A DNA stretch of 42,942 bases from Ectopseudomonas oleovorans (GTDB taxonomy: Bacteria > Pseudomonadota > Gammaproteobacteria > Pseudomonadales > Pseudomonadaceae). The stretch covers positions 1 through 42,942 of the forward strand of contig NZ_QASO01000100.1 in NCBI RefSeq assembly GCF_003052605.1, given 5' to 3'. This document shows positions 7,961 to 19,955 of the stretch, piece after piece. The position numbers were made by a program, and so were the translations under genes. The notes below the pieces were generated by a model. The model had not been told where the DNA came from, ran no database searches, and saw only the letters and a program-made list of their open reading frames with translations. The stretch's first letter is position 1; every line of letters starts with the position of its first letter.

Positions 7961-9306
7961 TCAGGCTATCTGAAAAGGATAGACCGAGCCCAGTTTAAGG
8001 ATCTGCGTCAGTTCATCCAATGCCGTGCGGCACTCGATCAACAATTGCGGGTCGGCCAGGTCGGCTTCGCTCAAGCGGTCGCGGTAATGCTTGTCGACCC
8101 AGGCCACCAGGGTATCGTGCAGCGCGTCGCTCATCACCACGCCAGGATTGACCGCTGCCAGTTCCTGCTCGTTGAGCGCCACGCGCAGGCGCAGGCACGC
8201 CGGGCCACCGCCATTCTGCATGCTCTGCTTGAGGTCGAACACGCGCACCTCGCGGATCGGCCCGCCGCTGGCCGTCAGCTGCTGCAGATAGCGCCAGACG
8301 CTGGCATTGTTCCGGCATTCCTCCGGCACCACCAGCAGCATGCTGCCGTCGGCACGGCTCAGCAGTTGACTGTTGAACAGGTAGGAGCGCACCGCGTCCT
8401 GCACGCTGACAGCAGAAGCTGGCACGCATACGGCCTGGAAGTTGCCGCCACGACGAGCCAGCTTGTCGCCCAGCTCGGCCAGCACCTTGTCGGTTTCGAG
8501 GAAAGCATCCTGGTGATAGAACAGCACCTCGCCGTTACCCACGGCGATCACGTCATTGTGGAACACGCCCTGATCGATCACCGCCGGATTCTGCTGGGCG
8601 TAGACCACACCCGCCTCGCTTAGCCCATGCAGACGGGCCACCGCCTGGCTGGCCTCAAGGGTCTGTCGCGCCGGATAGCGCGCCGGCGCCGGATAGCGAG
8701 CGTCGAAGGCGCTGCGCCCGTAGACGAAGAACTCCACCCCGGCGTCGCCATAACCCTTGCAGAAGCGCGTGTGGTTGGCTGCGCCCTCGTCACCGAACTG
8801 CGCCACTGCCGGCAGCGCCGGGTGGTGAGCGAAGTGCGCCGGGTTGGCGAACATCGCCTGCAGCACGCGACTGGTGGTCGGGTGCTCGATGCTACGGTGG
8901 AACTTGCAGTTGAGGTTGGCCGCGGTGAAGTGCACGCGCCCGTCCGCCGTGTCGGCGCCAGGGCTGACGGTGCAGGCATTGGCCGTCCACATGCTGGAGG
9001 CCGAGCAGCTCGCCACCAGCAGTGGCATGGCCTCACGTGCAGCGCGCTGGATCACCTCGACATCGCTGCCGGTAAAGCCCAGGCGGCGTAATGCCGCGAC
9101 ATCCGGACGCTCCTGCGGGGCCAGTACGCCCTGCTTGAAGCCCATGTCCATCAGCGCCTTCATCTTCGCCAGGCCCTGCTTGGCAGCCTCCTTGGGATTG
9201 GATGCCGCCTGACTGTTGCTCTGCGAAGCCACGTTGCCGTAGGAAAGCCCGCCGTAGTTGTGAGTCGGCCCGACCAGGCCGTCAAAGTTCATCTCATAGG
9301 CGGCCA

Positions 9307-9307
<1 letters not shown>
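7961..9307 (-). CDS. astB: N-succinylarginine dihydrolase
   Basis: Second AST enzyme: converts N2-succinylarginine to N2-succinylornithine with release of CO2 and two NH3. It is 448 residues, typical length, of the amidinotransferase-like pentein superfamily. Recognised blocks are [20 protein letters not shown] at the start, [20 protein letters not shown] residues near 105-117, [20 protein letters not shown], and [14 protein letters not shown] near the catalytic Cys at the C-terminal third. The start ATG overlaps the astD stop (TAATG), indicating translational coupling. In P. aeruginosa nomenclature it is aruB. Confidence 0.96.
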
Positions 9308-10776
<1,469 letters not shown>

Positions 10777-10833
10777 TTACCACTCCCAGCATTTTTCAGC
10801 GGCCGGCTTGGGCCGCCGCGCAAAACCAATAAC

Positions 10834-11850
10834 TCAGCGGTGCGCCGACAGCGTCACGGCACGCACCTGATCACCCGCGGAAAGGCGCAGACGCTTGGCC
10901 GTCAGCGGATCGACCACCAGGGTGCCGGCAGCCAGGCGTGCAGGCGCAGCGGTGATGCGGCAGTCCTGACGCTTGCGGTTGTGTATCAGGAAAGGCTCGG
11001 CGTCATCGCCTGGGGTGCCGATGGCCAGCACCAGGTTCTGGCTGCCGTGCACGGCGCGGATCTTCGCGGTTTCCGCCTCGATAGCCGGGCCCGCGTCGAA
11101 GATGTCGACATAGCCCTGGTAGCTGAAACCCTCGGCCTTGAGCATGGCCAGCGCCGGCTCGGTGTCCGGGTGTACCCGACCGATCACGGCGCGCGCATCT
11201 TCGGACAGGAAGCAGGTATAGAGCGGAAACTTGGGCATCAGCTCAGCGATGAAAGCCTTGTTGCCAACGCCGGTGAGGTAGTCCGCCTGGGAGAACTCCA
11301 TCTTGAAGAAATGCCGACCGAGGCTTTCCCAGAACGGCGAGCGCCCACGCTCGTCGGACATACCGCGCATCTCGGCGATCACCTTGTCGCCGAACAGCTC
11401 GCGAAACTCGGCGATGAACAGAAAGCGCGCCTTCGACAGCAAACGGCCGTTGAGGCCAATGCGGTAATCGGCATGCAGGAACAGCGAGCACAGTTCGGAG
11501 TTGCCGGTCAGGTCGTTGGCCATGAACAGCGTCGGCACCTGACGATGGATGTTCAACTCCTGAGAGGCGCTGACGGTCAGGCCGACCCGGTAGTTGTACC
11601 AGGGCTCACGCAGGCCGACGGCGCCGGCTACCGCAGAAATGCCCACCACCTTGCCGGCATCGTCTTCGAGGACGAACAGGTAGTCGGCATCGGCACGTTC
11701 GGCCTCGCCACGAAATGCCTTCTCCGCCCAGCCGACCCGGTGCGCCAGGCGCTCCTCGTTGGCCGGCAGCGTGGTCAGGCCAGCGCCGGTGCTGCGAGCC
11801 AGGTCGATCAGGGCCGGCAAGTCGGCACTGCGCACGGGACGAACGATCAT
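10834..11850 (-). CDS. aruG: Arginine N-succinyltransferase, beta subunit
   Basis: With AruF it forms the enzyme that succinylates arginine (and ornithine) using succinyl-CoA, the first AST step. The 338-residue AstA-family protein starts MIVRPVRSADLPALIDLAR, a GNAT-like fold, with VLEDDAGKVVGISAV, RFLFIAEFRELFGDKVIAEMRG and SPFWESLGRHFF blocks. Pseudomonads carry two paralogous subunits; this one is adjacent to astD, the AruG position. A Cys/Arg-rich stretch in the N-terminal half is not unusual. The start has AGGCTTT spacing from an SD-like GGAGGC. Confidence 0.94.
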   Translation of the reverse strand: MIVRPVRSADLPALIDLARSTGAGLTTLPANEERLAHRVGWAEKAFRGEAERADADYLFVLEDDAGKVVGISAVAGAVGLREPWYNYRVGLTVSASQELNIHRQVPTLFMANDLTGNSELCSLFLHADYRIGLNGRLLSKARFLFIAEFRELFGDKVIAEMRGMSDERGRSPFWESLGRHFFKMEFSQADYLTGVGNKAFIAELMPKFPLYTCFLSEDARAVIGRVHPDTEPALAMLKAEGFSYQGYVDIFDAGPAIEAETAKIRAVHGSQNLVLAIGTPGDDAEPFLIHNRKRQDCRITAAPARLAAGTLVVDPLTAKRLRLSAGDQVRAVTLSAHR

Positions 11851-11931
11851 AAAGCCTCCAGATTCCTCAAGAGCGCCGCCGGCACTCTCCTCTGCCCTTG
11901 AAGGGCGCCCACTCCAGCCGGAGCGAGCCTG

Positions 11932-12948
11932 TTAAACCGCTACCAACCTGACGCTGGCGCCCTCACCGACACCCAGGGCCTCGGCCGCCTGTGCGCTGAG
12001 CACCACAGGCTTACCCGGCACCCAGTCGAGATCGGCGACGATGGCGCGGAAATCCTGCAGTTGGCCGTTGCTCACCAGATACTGGCGCCCGCCCGCCTCG
12101 GCCTCGCCGATCTTCACCGGCACCAGGCGGCTCTGCGCGATGCTGCGGATGCCCGAGGTGCGCGCATGCAGGGTCGGGCCACCGTCGAAGATGTCGATGT
12201 AATGGTCGGTCTCGAAGCCTTCGCGCATGAGGATGTCGAAGGTGATCTGCGCACGCGGGTGCACCTGCCCCATGGCCTCCTGCGCCTCGTCCGAGAGCAG
12301 CGGCACATAGATCGGATAATGCGGCATCAGCTCGGCGAGGAAGGTACGGCTTTTGAGGCCGCACAGGCGCTCGGCCTCGGCGTAGGTCATGTCGAAGAAG
12401 TTGCGCCCCACCGCATCCCAGAACGGCGAATCACCGTTCTCGTCGCTATGGCCGACGATCTCCACCACGACCGCGTCGGCGAAGCGCTCCGGGTGCCCGG
12501 CCATGAACAACAGGCGCCCACGCGAATTGAGCTCGGCGAACGCGCTGCTGACCAGCGGGCGTTCGACATAGAAGCTGGTGAGCAGGCTATTGCCGGTCAG
12601 GTCGTGACACAGCGACAGCACATGAATCTTGTTGTGAATCTTCAGCTCACGCGAGTGGTGCACGAAGGTTTCGTTGCGAAAGCTGTAGAACGGCTCGGAA
12701 TAGCCAGCCGAGGCAACAATGCCGGAGCAGCCGACCAGTCGACCGCTCTCGGTGTCCTCGAGGACGAAGAAGTAGCTTTCCTCGCCATTGAAACTGACTT
12801 CGGCGGCGAACGACGCATCCGAGGCGGCGATCTTGTCGCCCAGCCGGTCTGCATCGTCCGGCAATGAAGTGACACCTACCGGGCTGTCAGCAGCCAGTCG
12901 CTGCACTTCAGCCAGGTCCGCCATTTGCGCAGGGCGCATCACCAGCAT
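11932..12948 (-). CDS. aruF: Arginine N-succinyltransferase, alpha subunit
   Basis: Partner subunit of AruG, also 338 residues and clearly paralogous: MLVMRPAQMADLAEVQRLA, FVLEDTESGRLVGCSGIVA, RLLFMAGHPERFADAVVVEIVG, SPFWDAVGRNFFDMTYAEAE and VHPRAQITFDILMREGF. The gene order aruC-aruF-aruG-astD assigns it as the alpha subunit. An 81-bp gap lies between the two subunit genes, and a REP palindrome lies upstream between it and aruC. An AGGAGTGACCC ribosome site precedes the ATG. Confidence 0.94.
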   Translation of the reverse strand: MLVMRPAQMADLAEVQRLAADSPVGVTSLPDDADRLGDKIAASDASFAAEVSFNGEESYFFVLEDTESGRLVGCSGIVASAGYSEPFYSFRNETFVHHSRELKIHNKIHVLSLCHDLTGNSLLTSFYVERPLVSSAFAELNSRGRLLFMAGHPERFADAVVVEIVGHSDENGDSPFWDAVGRNFFDMTYAEAERLCGLKSRTFLAELMPHYPIYVPLLSDEAQEAMGQVHPRAQITFDILMREGFETDHYIDIFDGGPTLHARTSGIRSIAQSRLVPVKIGEAEAGGRQYLVSNGQLQDFRAIVADLDWVPGKPVVLSAQAAEALGVGEGASVRLVAV

Positions 12949-13008
12949 GGGTCACTCCTTCTAAAACACTGAATCTATAGGACTCGCAGCCAGGGTCAGG
13001 CGAACAAC

Positions 13009-13056
13009 CGTGGGAGGCGCTTCAGCGGCGATTGTCGCGGCTAAAGCCCCTCCCAC
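13009..13056. repeat. REP palindrome (family A)
   Basis: A compact copy of the GTGGGAGGCGCTTCAGCGGCGA / TCGCGGCTAAAGCCCCTCCCAC palindrome with almost no loop, in the aruC-aruF gap. In an operon it could act as a transcript stabiliser or partial block. Confidence 0.85.
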
Positions 13057-13073
13057 AGTCAGTCAGCAAAGAC

Positions 13074-14460
<1,387 letters not shown>

Positions 14461-14582
14461 GAAAGCGTCGGAAAGGCGCAGTTTAATCGCAGATCACCGC
14501 CTGGAGCACGCTGCCAGAAAAAATCTCCGCAGGCTGACTGGCCGGTATCGAAAGTCCTGCTTGCGTAACCATGCACGATCTA

Positions 14583-14691
14583 CTCCCTCTCCCATTTATG
14601 GGAGAGGGCTGGGGAGAGGGTGGTTCAGGCAACTCGGAGTGTCGGACAGCCCCTCTCCCCCGCCCCTCTCCCGCAAGCGGGAGAGGGGAGA
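14583..14691. repeat. CT-rich palindromes (family C)
   Basis: Two hairpins lie side by side: CCCTCTCCC-ATTTAT-GGGAGAGGG and CCCCTCTCCCGC-AA-GCGGGAGAGGGG, separated by GGGGAGAGGG and a short spacer. A third member of the family lies at 27668-27710. They lie directly after the argR stop and may end its transcript, but no T tract follows. Confidence 0.75.
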
Positions 14692-14713
14692 CAAGCTTGT
14701 AGAAGACGCCGCC

Positions 14714-15694
14714 TCAGCCCCGCTCGACTGACGTCGAGGTCAACTCGAAGGGGCTGTTGCTGCGGCGCTGGTTGCGGTCATCGCGCGGCGTGGCGCCGAA
14801 GAAGTTGCGGTAGGCACTGGAGAAATGCGGCCCCGAGGAAAATCCGCAGGACAGGCCGATCTGGATGATCGACTTGCTGGTCTGCATCAGCAGCTGGTGC
14901 GCCTTGCTCAAGCGCAGCTCCAGGTAATACTGGCTGGGCACGCGATTGAGGTACTGCTTGAAGATGCGCTCCAGCTGACGACGCGACACGCACACATGCT
15001 GGGCGATCTCGTCGGTGGTCAGCGGCTCCTCGATGTTGGCTTCCATCAGCAGCACGGCCTGGGTCAGCTTCGGATGGCTGGAACCGAGGCGATTCTGCAG
15101 CGGAATGCGCTGGCGCTCACCGCCCTCACGAATGCGCTCGACCACCAATTCCTCGCTCACCGCACCGGCCAGCTCGGCGCCGTGGTCGCGCGCCAGCACC
15201 GCCAGCAGCAGATCGAGCACGGCCAAACCACCACAGGCAGTCAGCCGGTCGCGATCCCAATCGAACAGATGGCTGGTGGCGATGACCTTGGGGAAACGCT
15301 CGGCGAAATCGTCCTGCCAGCGCCAGTGCACTGCCGCGCGATAACCATCGAGCAAACCAAGCTGAGCCAGCGGATAGACCCCGGCAGACAGCCCGCCGAT
15401 CACGCAACCACTGCGCACCTGCTGCTTGAGCGCCGCCGCCAGCCCCGCAGACACCTGCGCTGGCGGCGCATCGGCGAGCAGGAACAGCTTGTCCAACCCT
15501 TCCAGATGCCCGGCCCAGGGCTCGCCCGGCAGACGCCAATCACCGGCCGCCAGCGGCTCGGCCTGGAGGAACACCAGCTCGTACAGCACTTCCGGATGCA
15601 CGCGCTGGGCGACACGCAGGGCCTCCTCCGCCAGGGACAAGGTCAGGGCTTTGGTGCCGGGCCAGTACAAAAAGCCGATTCGATGGGGAGTCAT
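14714..15694 (-). CDS. argR: Arginine-responsive AraC/XylS-type regulator ArgR
   Basis: A 326-residue regulator that, in P. aeruginosa, activates arginine catabolism and transport and represses synthesis in response to arginine. The N-terminal two-thirds is a DJ-1/PfpI-like glutamine-amidotransferase fold (IGFLYWPGTKALTLSLAEEAL, and GGLSAGVYPLAQLGLLDGYRA). The C-terminal 100 residues hold the AraC double helix-turn-helix (TTDEIAQHVCVSRRQLERIF, and QIGLSCGFSSGPHFSSAYRN). It is the last gene of the aot group, 55 bp after aotP, matching the known aotJQMOP-argR order. It probably acts at the operators before aruC and aotJ. Confidence 0.94.
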   Translation of the reverse strand: MTPHRIGFLYWPGTKALTLSLAEEALRVAQRVHPEVLYELVFLQAEPLAAGDWRLPGEPWAGHLEGLDKLFLLADAPPAQVSAGLAAALKQQVRSGCVIGGLSAGVYPLAQLGLLDGYRAAVHWRWQDDFAERFPKVIATSHLFDWDRDRLTACGGLAVLDLLLAVLARDHGAELAGAVSEELVVERIREGGERQRIPLQNRLGSSHPKLTQAVLLMEANIEEPLTTDEIAQHVCVSRRQLERIFKQYLNRVPSQYYLELRLSKAHQLLMQTSKSIIQIGLSCGFSSGPHFSSAYRNFFGATPRDDRNQRRSNSPFELTSTSVERG

Positions 15695-15749
15695 TAGTGT
15701 CTATTCAGTGGGCTCAACGCACCAGTTAAGTGCGAAGTCTAGCTTCTTA

Positions 15750-16538
15750 TTATTTGAGACTGCCGGAAAGGAACTGCTGCAGTCGTTCGGATTGCGGATT
15801 GGCCAGCACTTCCTTCGGGCAACCGCGCTCCTCGACCAATCCCTTGTGCAGGAATACCAGCTGGTTCGACACCTCGCGAGCAAAACCCATTTCGTGGGTC
15901 ACCACCACCATGGTGCGACCTTCGGTGGCCAGGTCCTGCATTACCTTAAGCACTTCGCCGACCAGCTCGGGGTCAAGCGCCGAAGTCGGTTCATCGAACA
16001 GCATCACCTCCGGCTCCATGGCCAGGGCACGGGCGATGGCCACGCGCTGCTGCTCACCACCACTCATGTGCGCGGGGTAGGCGTCCTTGCGGTGCGCGAC
16101 GCCGACCTTGGCCAGGTAATGTTCAGCCTTGTCGCGGGCTTCAGCCTTGCTCATGCCGAGCACGTGCACCGGCGCTTCCATCACGTTCTCCAGGGCGCTC
16201 ATGTGCGACCACAGGTTGAAGTGCTGGAACACCATGGCCAGGCGCGAGCGCATGCGCTGCAGCTGTTTGGCATCGGCGGCGCGCAGCGAACCGTCCTTGG
16301 CCGGCACCAGCTTCAGCTCTTCGTTGTTGAGCAGAATCTTGCCGGCATGCGGCTGCTCGAGCAGGTTCAGGCAGCGCAGGAAGGTGCTCTTGCCCGAGCC
16401 GCTGGAGCCGATGATGCTGATCACATCGCCAGCCTTGGCCGCCATCGACACACCCTTGATCACTTCATGGCTGCCGTAGCGCTTGTGCAGGTCCTGAACT
16501 TCGAGTTTGTACATGTTCGGGTTCTCTTGAATCGTCAT
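15750..16538 (-). CDS. aotP: Arginine/ornithine ABC transporter ATP-binding protein
   Basis: The ATPase of the polar amino acid importer. Walker A is GSSGSGKSTFL, the ABC signature MSGGEQQRVAIARALA, Walker B VMLFDEPTSAL, and the switch His is in VVVTHEMGFAREV. The protein is 262 residues from the ATG at 16538, which has an AAGGG ribosome site and lies just after the aotM stop. A second ATG at 16514 (MYKLEVQDLHKRYGSHEV, 254 residues) matches the family start better but has a weaker ribosome site. From memory P. aeruginosa has aotO between aotM and aotP; it is absent here. Confidence 0.94.
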   Translation of the reverse strand: MTIQENPNMYKLEVQDLHKRYGSHEVIKGVSMAAKAGDVISIIGSSGSGKSTFLRCLNLLEQPHAGKILLNNEELKLVPAKDGSLRAADAKQLQRMRSRLAMVFQHFNLWSHMSALENVMEAPVHVLGMSKAEARDKAEHYLAKVGVAHRKDAYPAHMSGGEQQRVAIARALAMEPEVMLFDEPTSALDPELVGEVLKVMQDLATEGRTMVVVTHEMGFAREVSNQLVFLHKGLVEERGCPKEVLANPQSERLQQFLSGSLK

Positions 16539-16542
16539 GGCA

Positions 16543-17241
16543 TCAGCCCTTGCGCGGGGCCATGTAGACCAGCCAGCGGCGCTCGGCCAGCTTGAACAGG
16601 CGCACCAGGATGAAGGTCAGCGCCAGATAGAACAGGCCGGCGGTGATGAAGGCTTCGAACGGCATGTAGTACTGCGAACTGACGGTACGCGCCGCGCCAG
16701 TGATATCGATCAGAGTCACGATCGACGCCAACGACGTGGTGTGCAGCATCATGATCACTTCATTGCTGTACTGCGGCAGCGCACGGCGCAGCGCGGACGG
16801 CAGCAGGATGCGCCGGTACAGCTTGGCTCGCGACATGCCCATGGCCTTGGCCGCCTCGATCTCACCCGGCGGCGTGGCCTTGAGGCTGCCAGCGAGGATT
16901 TCCGCAGTGTAGGCGCTGGTGTTGATGGCAAACGCCAGGCAGGCGCAGAAAGTCGCGCTGGAGAAATACGGCCACATGAAGCTGTCACGAATGAACTCGA
17001 ACTGGGCCAGCCCGTAATAGATCAGAAACAGCTGCACCAGCATCGGCGTGCCGCGAATCACGTAGGTGTAGAGCCAGGCCGGGAAGTTGACCCAGGGTGA
17101 TTTCGACACCCGCATCAGTGCCAGTGGTAGCGCCAGGCTGAGGCCGAACGCCAGGGAGATCAGCAGGATTTTCACGGTGACCAGCACGCCGCCCCAGTAC
17201 AGCGGCAGGTTCTCCCAGATCATTTGATAGTCGAAGATCAT
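16543..17241 (-). CDS. aotM: Arginine/ornithine ABC transporter permease
   Basis: A 232-residue inner-membrane permease of the HisM/GlnP type with about five hydrophobic segments, starting MIFDYQMIWENLPLYWGGVL. The EAA loop that docks to the ATPase is EIEAAKAMGMSRAKLYRRILLP. The start overlaps the aotQ stop by 4 bp (ATGA), so the two permeases are translationally coupled and very likely form a heterodimer. Confidence 0.93.
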   Translation of the reverse strand: MIFDYQMIWENLPLYWGGVLVTVKILLISLAFGLSLALPLALMRVSKSPWVNFPAWLYTYVIRGTPMLVQLFLIYYGLAQFEFIRDSFMWPYFSSATFCACLAFAINTSAYTAEILAGSLKATPPGEIEAAKAMGMSRAKLYRRILLPSALRRALPQYSNEVIMMLHTTSLASIVTLIDITGAARTVSSQYYMPFEAFITAGLFYLALTFILVRLFKLAERRWLVYMAPRKG

Positions 17242-17927
17242 AGGTCAGCCACCTTGGCACCTACCGAGTAGCGCTTCTCGAGGAAACGCAGCGCCAGCAA
17301 AGAAACGCTGGTCAGCACCAGGTACAGCCCCGCCACCGCCAGGTAGAAGGTGAACGGCTCACGCGTCGCGTCGGCTGCGCTCTTGGCCTTGAACATCATG
17401 TCCTGCAGGCCGACTACGGAAATCAGCGCGGTGGCCTTGGTCAACACCAGCCAGTTGTTGGTGAAACCGGGAATGGCGAAACGGATCATCTGCGGCACGA
17501 GAATGCGAAAGAACACCTTCATCCCGCTCATGCCATAAGCCGCGCCAGCTTCCGCCTGCCCCTTGGGGATCGCCATGAAAGCGCCGCGGAAGGTTTCCGA
17601 CAGGTAGGCCCCGAAGATGAAGCCCATGGTGAACACGCCGGCGACGAAGGGGTTGATGTCGATGTAATCGTCATAGCCGACCATGGGCGCGATGCGGTTC
17701 ACCATGTCCTGGCCGCCGTAGAAGATCAGCAGAATCAGCACCAGATCAGGGATGCCACGAATCACCGTGGCATAGGTATCACCCAACGCCGCCAGCCAAC
17801 GCACCGGTGACAGACGAAAGGCCGCACCCAGCAGGCCGAGGCAGATCGCCACTGCCATCGACGTCAGCGCCAGAAGCAGAGTGAGCCAGGCACCATCGAG
17901 AATGGTCGAGCCGTAGCCTTGAAGCAT
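17238..17927 (-). CDS. aotQ: Arginine/ornithine ABC transporter permease
   Basis: A 229-residue HisQ-type permease, starting MLQGYGSTILDGAWLTLLLAL, with five predicted membrane segments. The EAA-like loop is QAEAGAAYGMSGMKVFFRILVP. It is the first gene after the intrinsic terminator that follows aotJ, so its expression should depend on read-through. It overlaps aotM by 4 bp. Confidence 0.93.
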   Translation of the reverse strand: MLQGYGSTILDGAWLTLLLALTSMAVAICLGLLGAAFRLSPVRWLAALGDTYATVIRGIPDLVLILLIFYGGQDMVNRIAPMVGYDDYIDINPFVAGVFTMGFIFGAYLSETFRGAFMAIPKGQAEAGAAYGMSGMKVFFRILVPQMIRFAIPGFTNNWLVLTKATALISVVGLQDMMFKAKSAADATREPFTFYLAVAGLYLVLTSVSLLALRFLEKRYSVGAKVADL

Positions 17928-18051
17928 GCGCTAATACCTCTCAGGCACCCCAGGCGCCGCCTAGCACAAAGAAAATTCATGTCGCTCACGCGACGGGTCG
18001 TACGGTTGGCATTCAGCCAAAGCCAGCAAGAACCAACTCCGCAGAACCAAG

Positions 18052-18094
18052 AAAAAAGTGGCATCAACCTTTTTCAGGCTGTGCCACTTTTTTT
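18052..18094 (-). terminator. Intrinsic terminator between aotJ and aotQ
   Basis: A 12-bp stem AAAAAAGTGGCA / TGCCACTTTTTT (18052-18063, 18082-18093) with an 18-base loop. On minus the stem ends in TTTTTTC. It lies 12 bases past the aotJ stop. Partial termination here would give more binding protein than membrane components, as is common in ABC importer operons. Confidence 0.8.
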
Positions 18095-18105
18095 GCCTGG
18101 GACGC

Positions 18106-18879
18106 TTACTCGCCGTAAACGTCGAAGTCGAAGTACTTGTCCTGCACTTCCTTGTACTTGCCGTTGGCGCGGATGGCTAGGATGGCAGCACTGATCTTGT
18201 CGGCCAGTGCCTTGTCACCCTTGCGCACGGCGATACCCTGACCTTCGCCGAAGTACTTCACGTCGGTGAAGTCCGGGCCGGCGAACGCGAAGCCCTTGCC
18301 AGCGTCGGTCTTGAGGAAACCGTCGTCGATGTTCACCGAATCGGCCAGGGTGGCGTCCAGGCGGCCGGACTGCATATCCAGAAACACTTCGTTCTGCGAG
18401 CTGTAACGAACGATCTCGGCGCCGGCCGGAGCGAAGATGTCGGTGGCGTAACGGTCATACACGGACGAACGCTGCACGCCGATCTTCTTGCCTTTCAGGT
18501 CGACCAGCGGGTCCTTGATTTCGGTACCGGCCTTCATCGCCAGCTTGGCCGGCGTGGCGTAGTACTTGCCAGTGAAGTCCACGGACTTCTTGCGGTCTTC
18601 GGTGATCGACATGGAAGACAGCACGGCGTCGAACTTGCGCACTTTCAGGGCCGGGATCAGACCGTCGAACTCCTGCTCGATCCACTTGCACTCGACCTTC
18701 ATCTCTTCGCACAGGGCGTTACCGATGTCGTAGTCGAAGCCGGAAATCTGGCCATCAGGAGTCTTGAATGCGAAGGGCGGGTAAGCCGCCTCGATGCCGA
18801 TGCGCAGCGGCTTCTCGGCCATGGCCAAGGGCGACATCAGGGACAGCGCCAGAGCGCCAAGCAGTGTGATCTTCTTCAT
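18106..18879 (-). CDS. aotJ: Arginine/ornithine periplasmic binding protein
   Basis: The 257-residue solute-binding component. The signal peptide is [21 protein letters not shown], with cleavage expected before EKPLRIG. The mature part is a SBP_bac_3 fold: [25 protein letters not shown], then [20 protein letters not shown] with the ligand-contact Thr/Asp region. I chose the ATG at 18879 because it gives a standard signal peptide and has an AAGGAGCAAAGA ribosome site; the open frame runs 35 codons further without sense. First gene of aotJ-QMP-argR. Confidence 0.94.
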   Translation of the reverse strand: MKKITLLGALALSLMSPLAMAEKPLRIGIEAAYPPFAFKTPDGQISGFDYDIGNALCEEMKVECKWIEQEFDGLIPALKVRKFDAVLSSMSITEDRKKSVDFTGKYYATPAKLAMKAGTEIKDPLVDLKGKKIGVQRSSVYDRYATDIFAPAGAEIVRYSSQNEVFLDMQSGRLDATLADSVNIDDGFLKTDAGKGFAFAGPDFTDVKYFGEGQGIAVRKGDKALADKISAAILAIRANGKYKEVQDKYFDFDVYGE

Positions 18880-18940
18880 TCTTTGCTCCTTCGAATTGGG
18901 TATGACATCGATGGCAGTGAGGGGCCCGGGCCTTTTATGG

Positions 18941-19051
18941 ATTGTAGAAGGCGGTGCTGCGCTGTCGTGGTGGACAAGCGACAAAGGGGCCTTGGCTGGG
19001 TGTGCGGCATTCTAGCGGCAGGCAATGAGGCGATATTTCCTCAATGCGACA
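18941..19051 (-). promoter_or_regulatory. aotJ promoter with ArgR-like sites
   Basis: On minus, a TACAAT (18941-18946) lies 62 bp upstream of the ATG. Upstream of it is TGTCG-N11-CGACA (18963-18983), including TGTCGC. Its centre is about 30 bp above the -10, against about 32 bp at aruC. A full half-site match TGTCGC-ATTGAGGA-AA lies at 19036-19051. The remaining 19052-19424 region has no gene, only the palindrome at 19340. Confidence 0.5.
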
Positions 19052-19339
19052 ACTAATTACAGAAGCACCAGAAGCGCCGGGCGCAGATATTGACAGCCCG
19101 CAAAAGGAGTGATCAAGCAAAAAGCATAAACGGATATCTACAGCAATACTCAGGCCATCAATCAGCAAAAGCCCGTTTCATGGGCTTCAACGCCGCTTTC
19201 GTGTGTCATCCAGTGTTGTAAATGGCACCGTATCGGCGCACCAACGTTCCCTAACCGCCCAATCGGGTGCGCGCTGTTACCGTGGCGCCATGCAAACCGT
19301 AGGGTGCGCATCGGTACACGACCACGCACTGGAGTAGCC

Positions 19340-19408
19340 GTCATTCCCGCGAAGGCGAGAAACCAGGCGTTACGCAACACCTGGGCTCCCGCCTTCGCGG
19401 GAGTGACG
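19340..19408. repeat. Long palindrome with GTCATTCCCGCGAAGGCG ends
   Basis: GTCATTCCCGCGAAGGCG-AG and CTCCCGCCTTCGCGGGAGTGAC face each other around an inner CCAGG...CCTGG pair. This type is scattered through many proteobacterial genomes. It lies 17 bp past the gspM stop. Confidence 0.75.
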
Positions 19409-19424
19409 ATCAATAGCGCACGAG

Positions 19425-19955
19425 TCACTCACCCACACGCAAGCTAAGCCGCGCTATCACATGGTTTTCCTCGGCGCGGGCCAGCCCGGCTTCCTCAACG
19501 CGCACGCCCTGCTCTTCCAGCGCCTGAATCCAGCGCAGCAACTGAGCGAACGCCACCGGCTGCAGGTTGACCTGCACCGCACCAAAACCCTCGGTATCCA
19601 GACGCTCGATCACCAGCCCCTGCTGCGCCGCACTCGCCGTGACCACGCCCTGCAGGCGCGCCGGGTCGAGGCTGGCGCGTGGCTGCAGGTCGCGCCCCTG
19701 CACCTGTGGCGCACGGCTCTGCATATAGGCGAACAGGGCGCACTGCTCTTCGAACGCGGCACGTGCGGCCTGAGCCTGACGCTGCACCGGCTGCCACAAC
19801 GCCAGATAGAACAGCACCAACAGCAGGAAAACGCTTAGCGCCAAGAGTGCCAGACGATCACGTGCCGGCAGCGTTTGCCAGCGTTGCGCCAGCGGCGAAC
19901 GCTGCCAGTGCAATTGCAGACTTTCGCTCAACCCCGTCCTCGACATGCCCATCAT
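19425..19955 (-). CDS. gspM: Type II secretion protein GspM (XcpZ-like)
   Basis: A 176-residue inner-membrane platform protein that partners GspL. A short cytoplasmic N-terminus is followed by one membrane segment (LALLALSVFLLLVLFYLAL, about residues 31-49), then a periplasmic ferredoxin-like domain. The frame is intact. It overlaps gspL by 4 bp (ATGA). It is identified by position at the end of the gsp cluster and by this topology; sequence in this family is variable. Because upstream genes of the locus are broken, it is probably a leftover without function. Confidence 0.82.
   Translation of the reverse strand: MMGMSRTGLSESLQLHWQRSPLAQRWQTLPARDRLALLALSVFLLLVLFYLALWQPVQRQAQAARAAFEEQCALFAYMQSRAPQVQGRDLQPRASLDPARLQGVVTASAAQQGLVIERLDTEGFGAVQVNLQPVAFAQLLRWIQALEEQGVRVEEAGLARAEENHVIARLSLRVGE

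Noticed and set aside
14583..14691. A paired riboswitch or attenuator before aruC
   Set aside because: The hairpins are members of a repeat family found again at 27668, lie upstream of the proposed promoter, and have no T tract.
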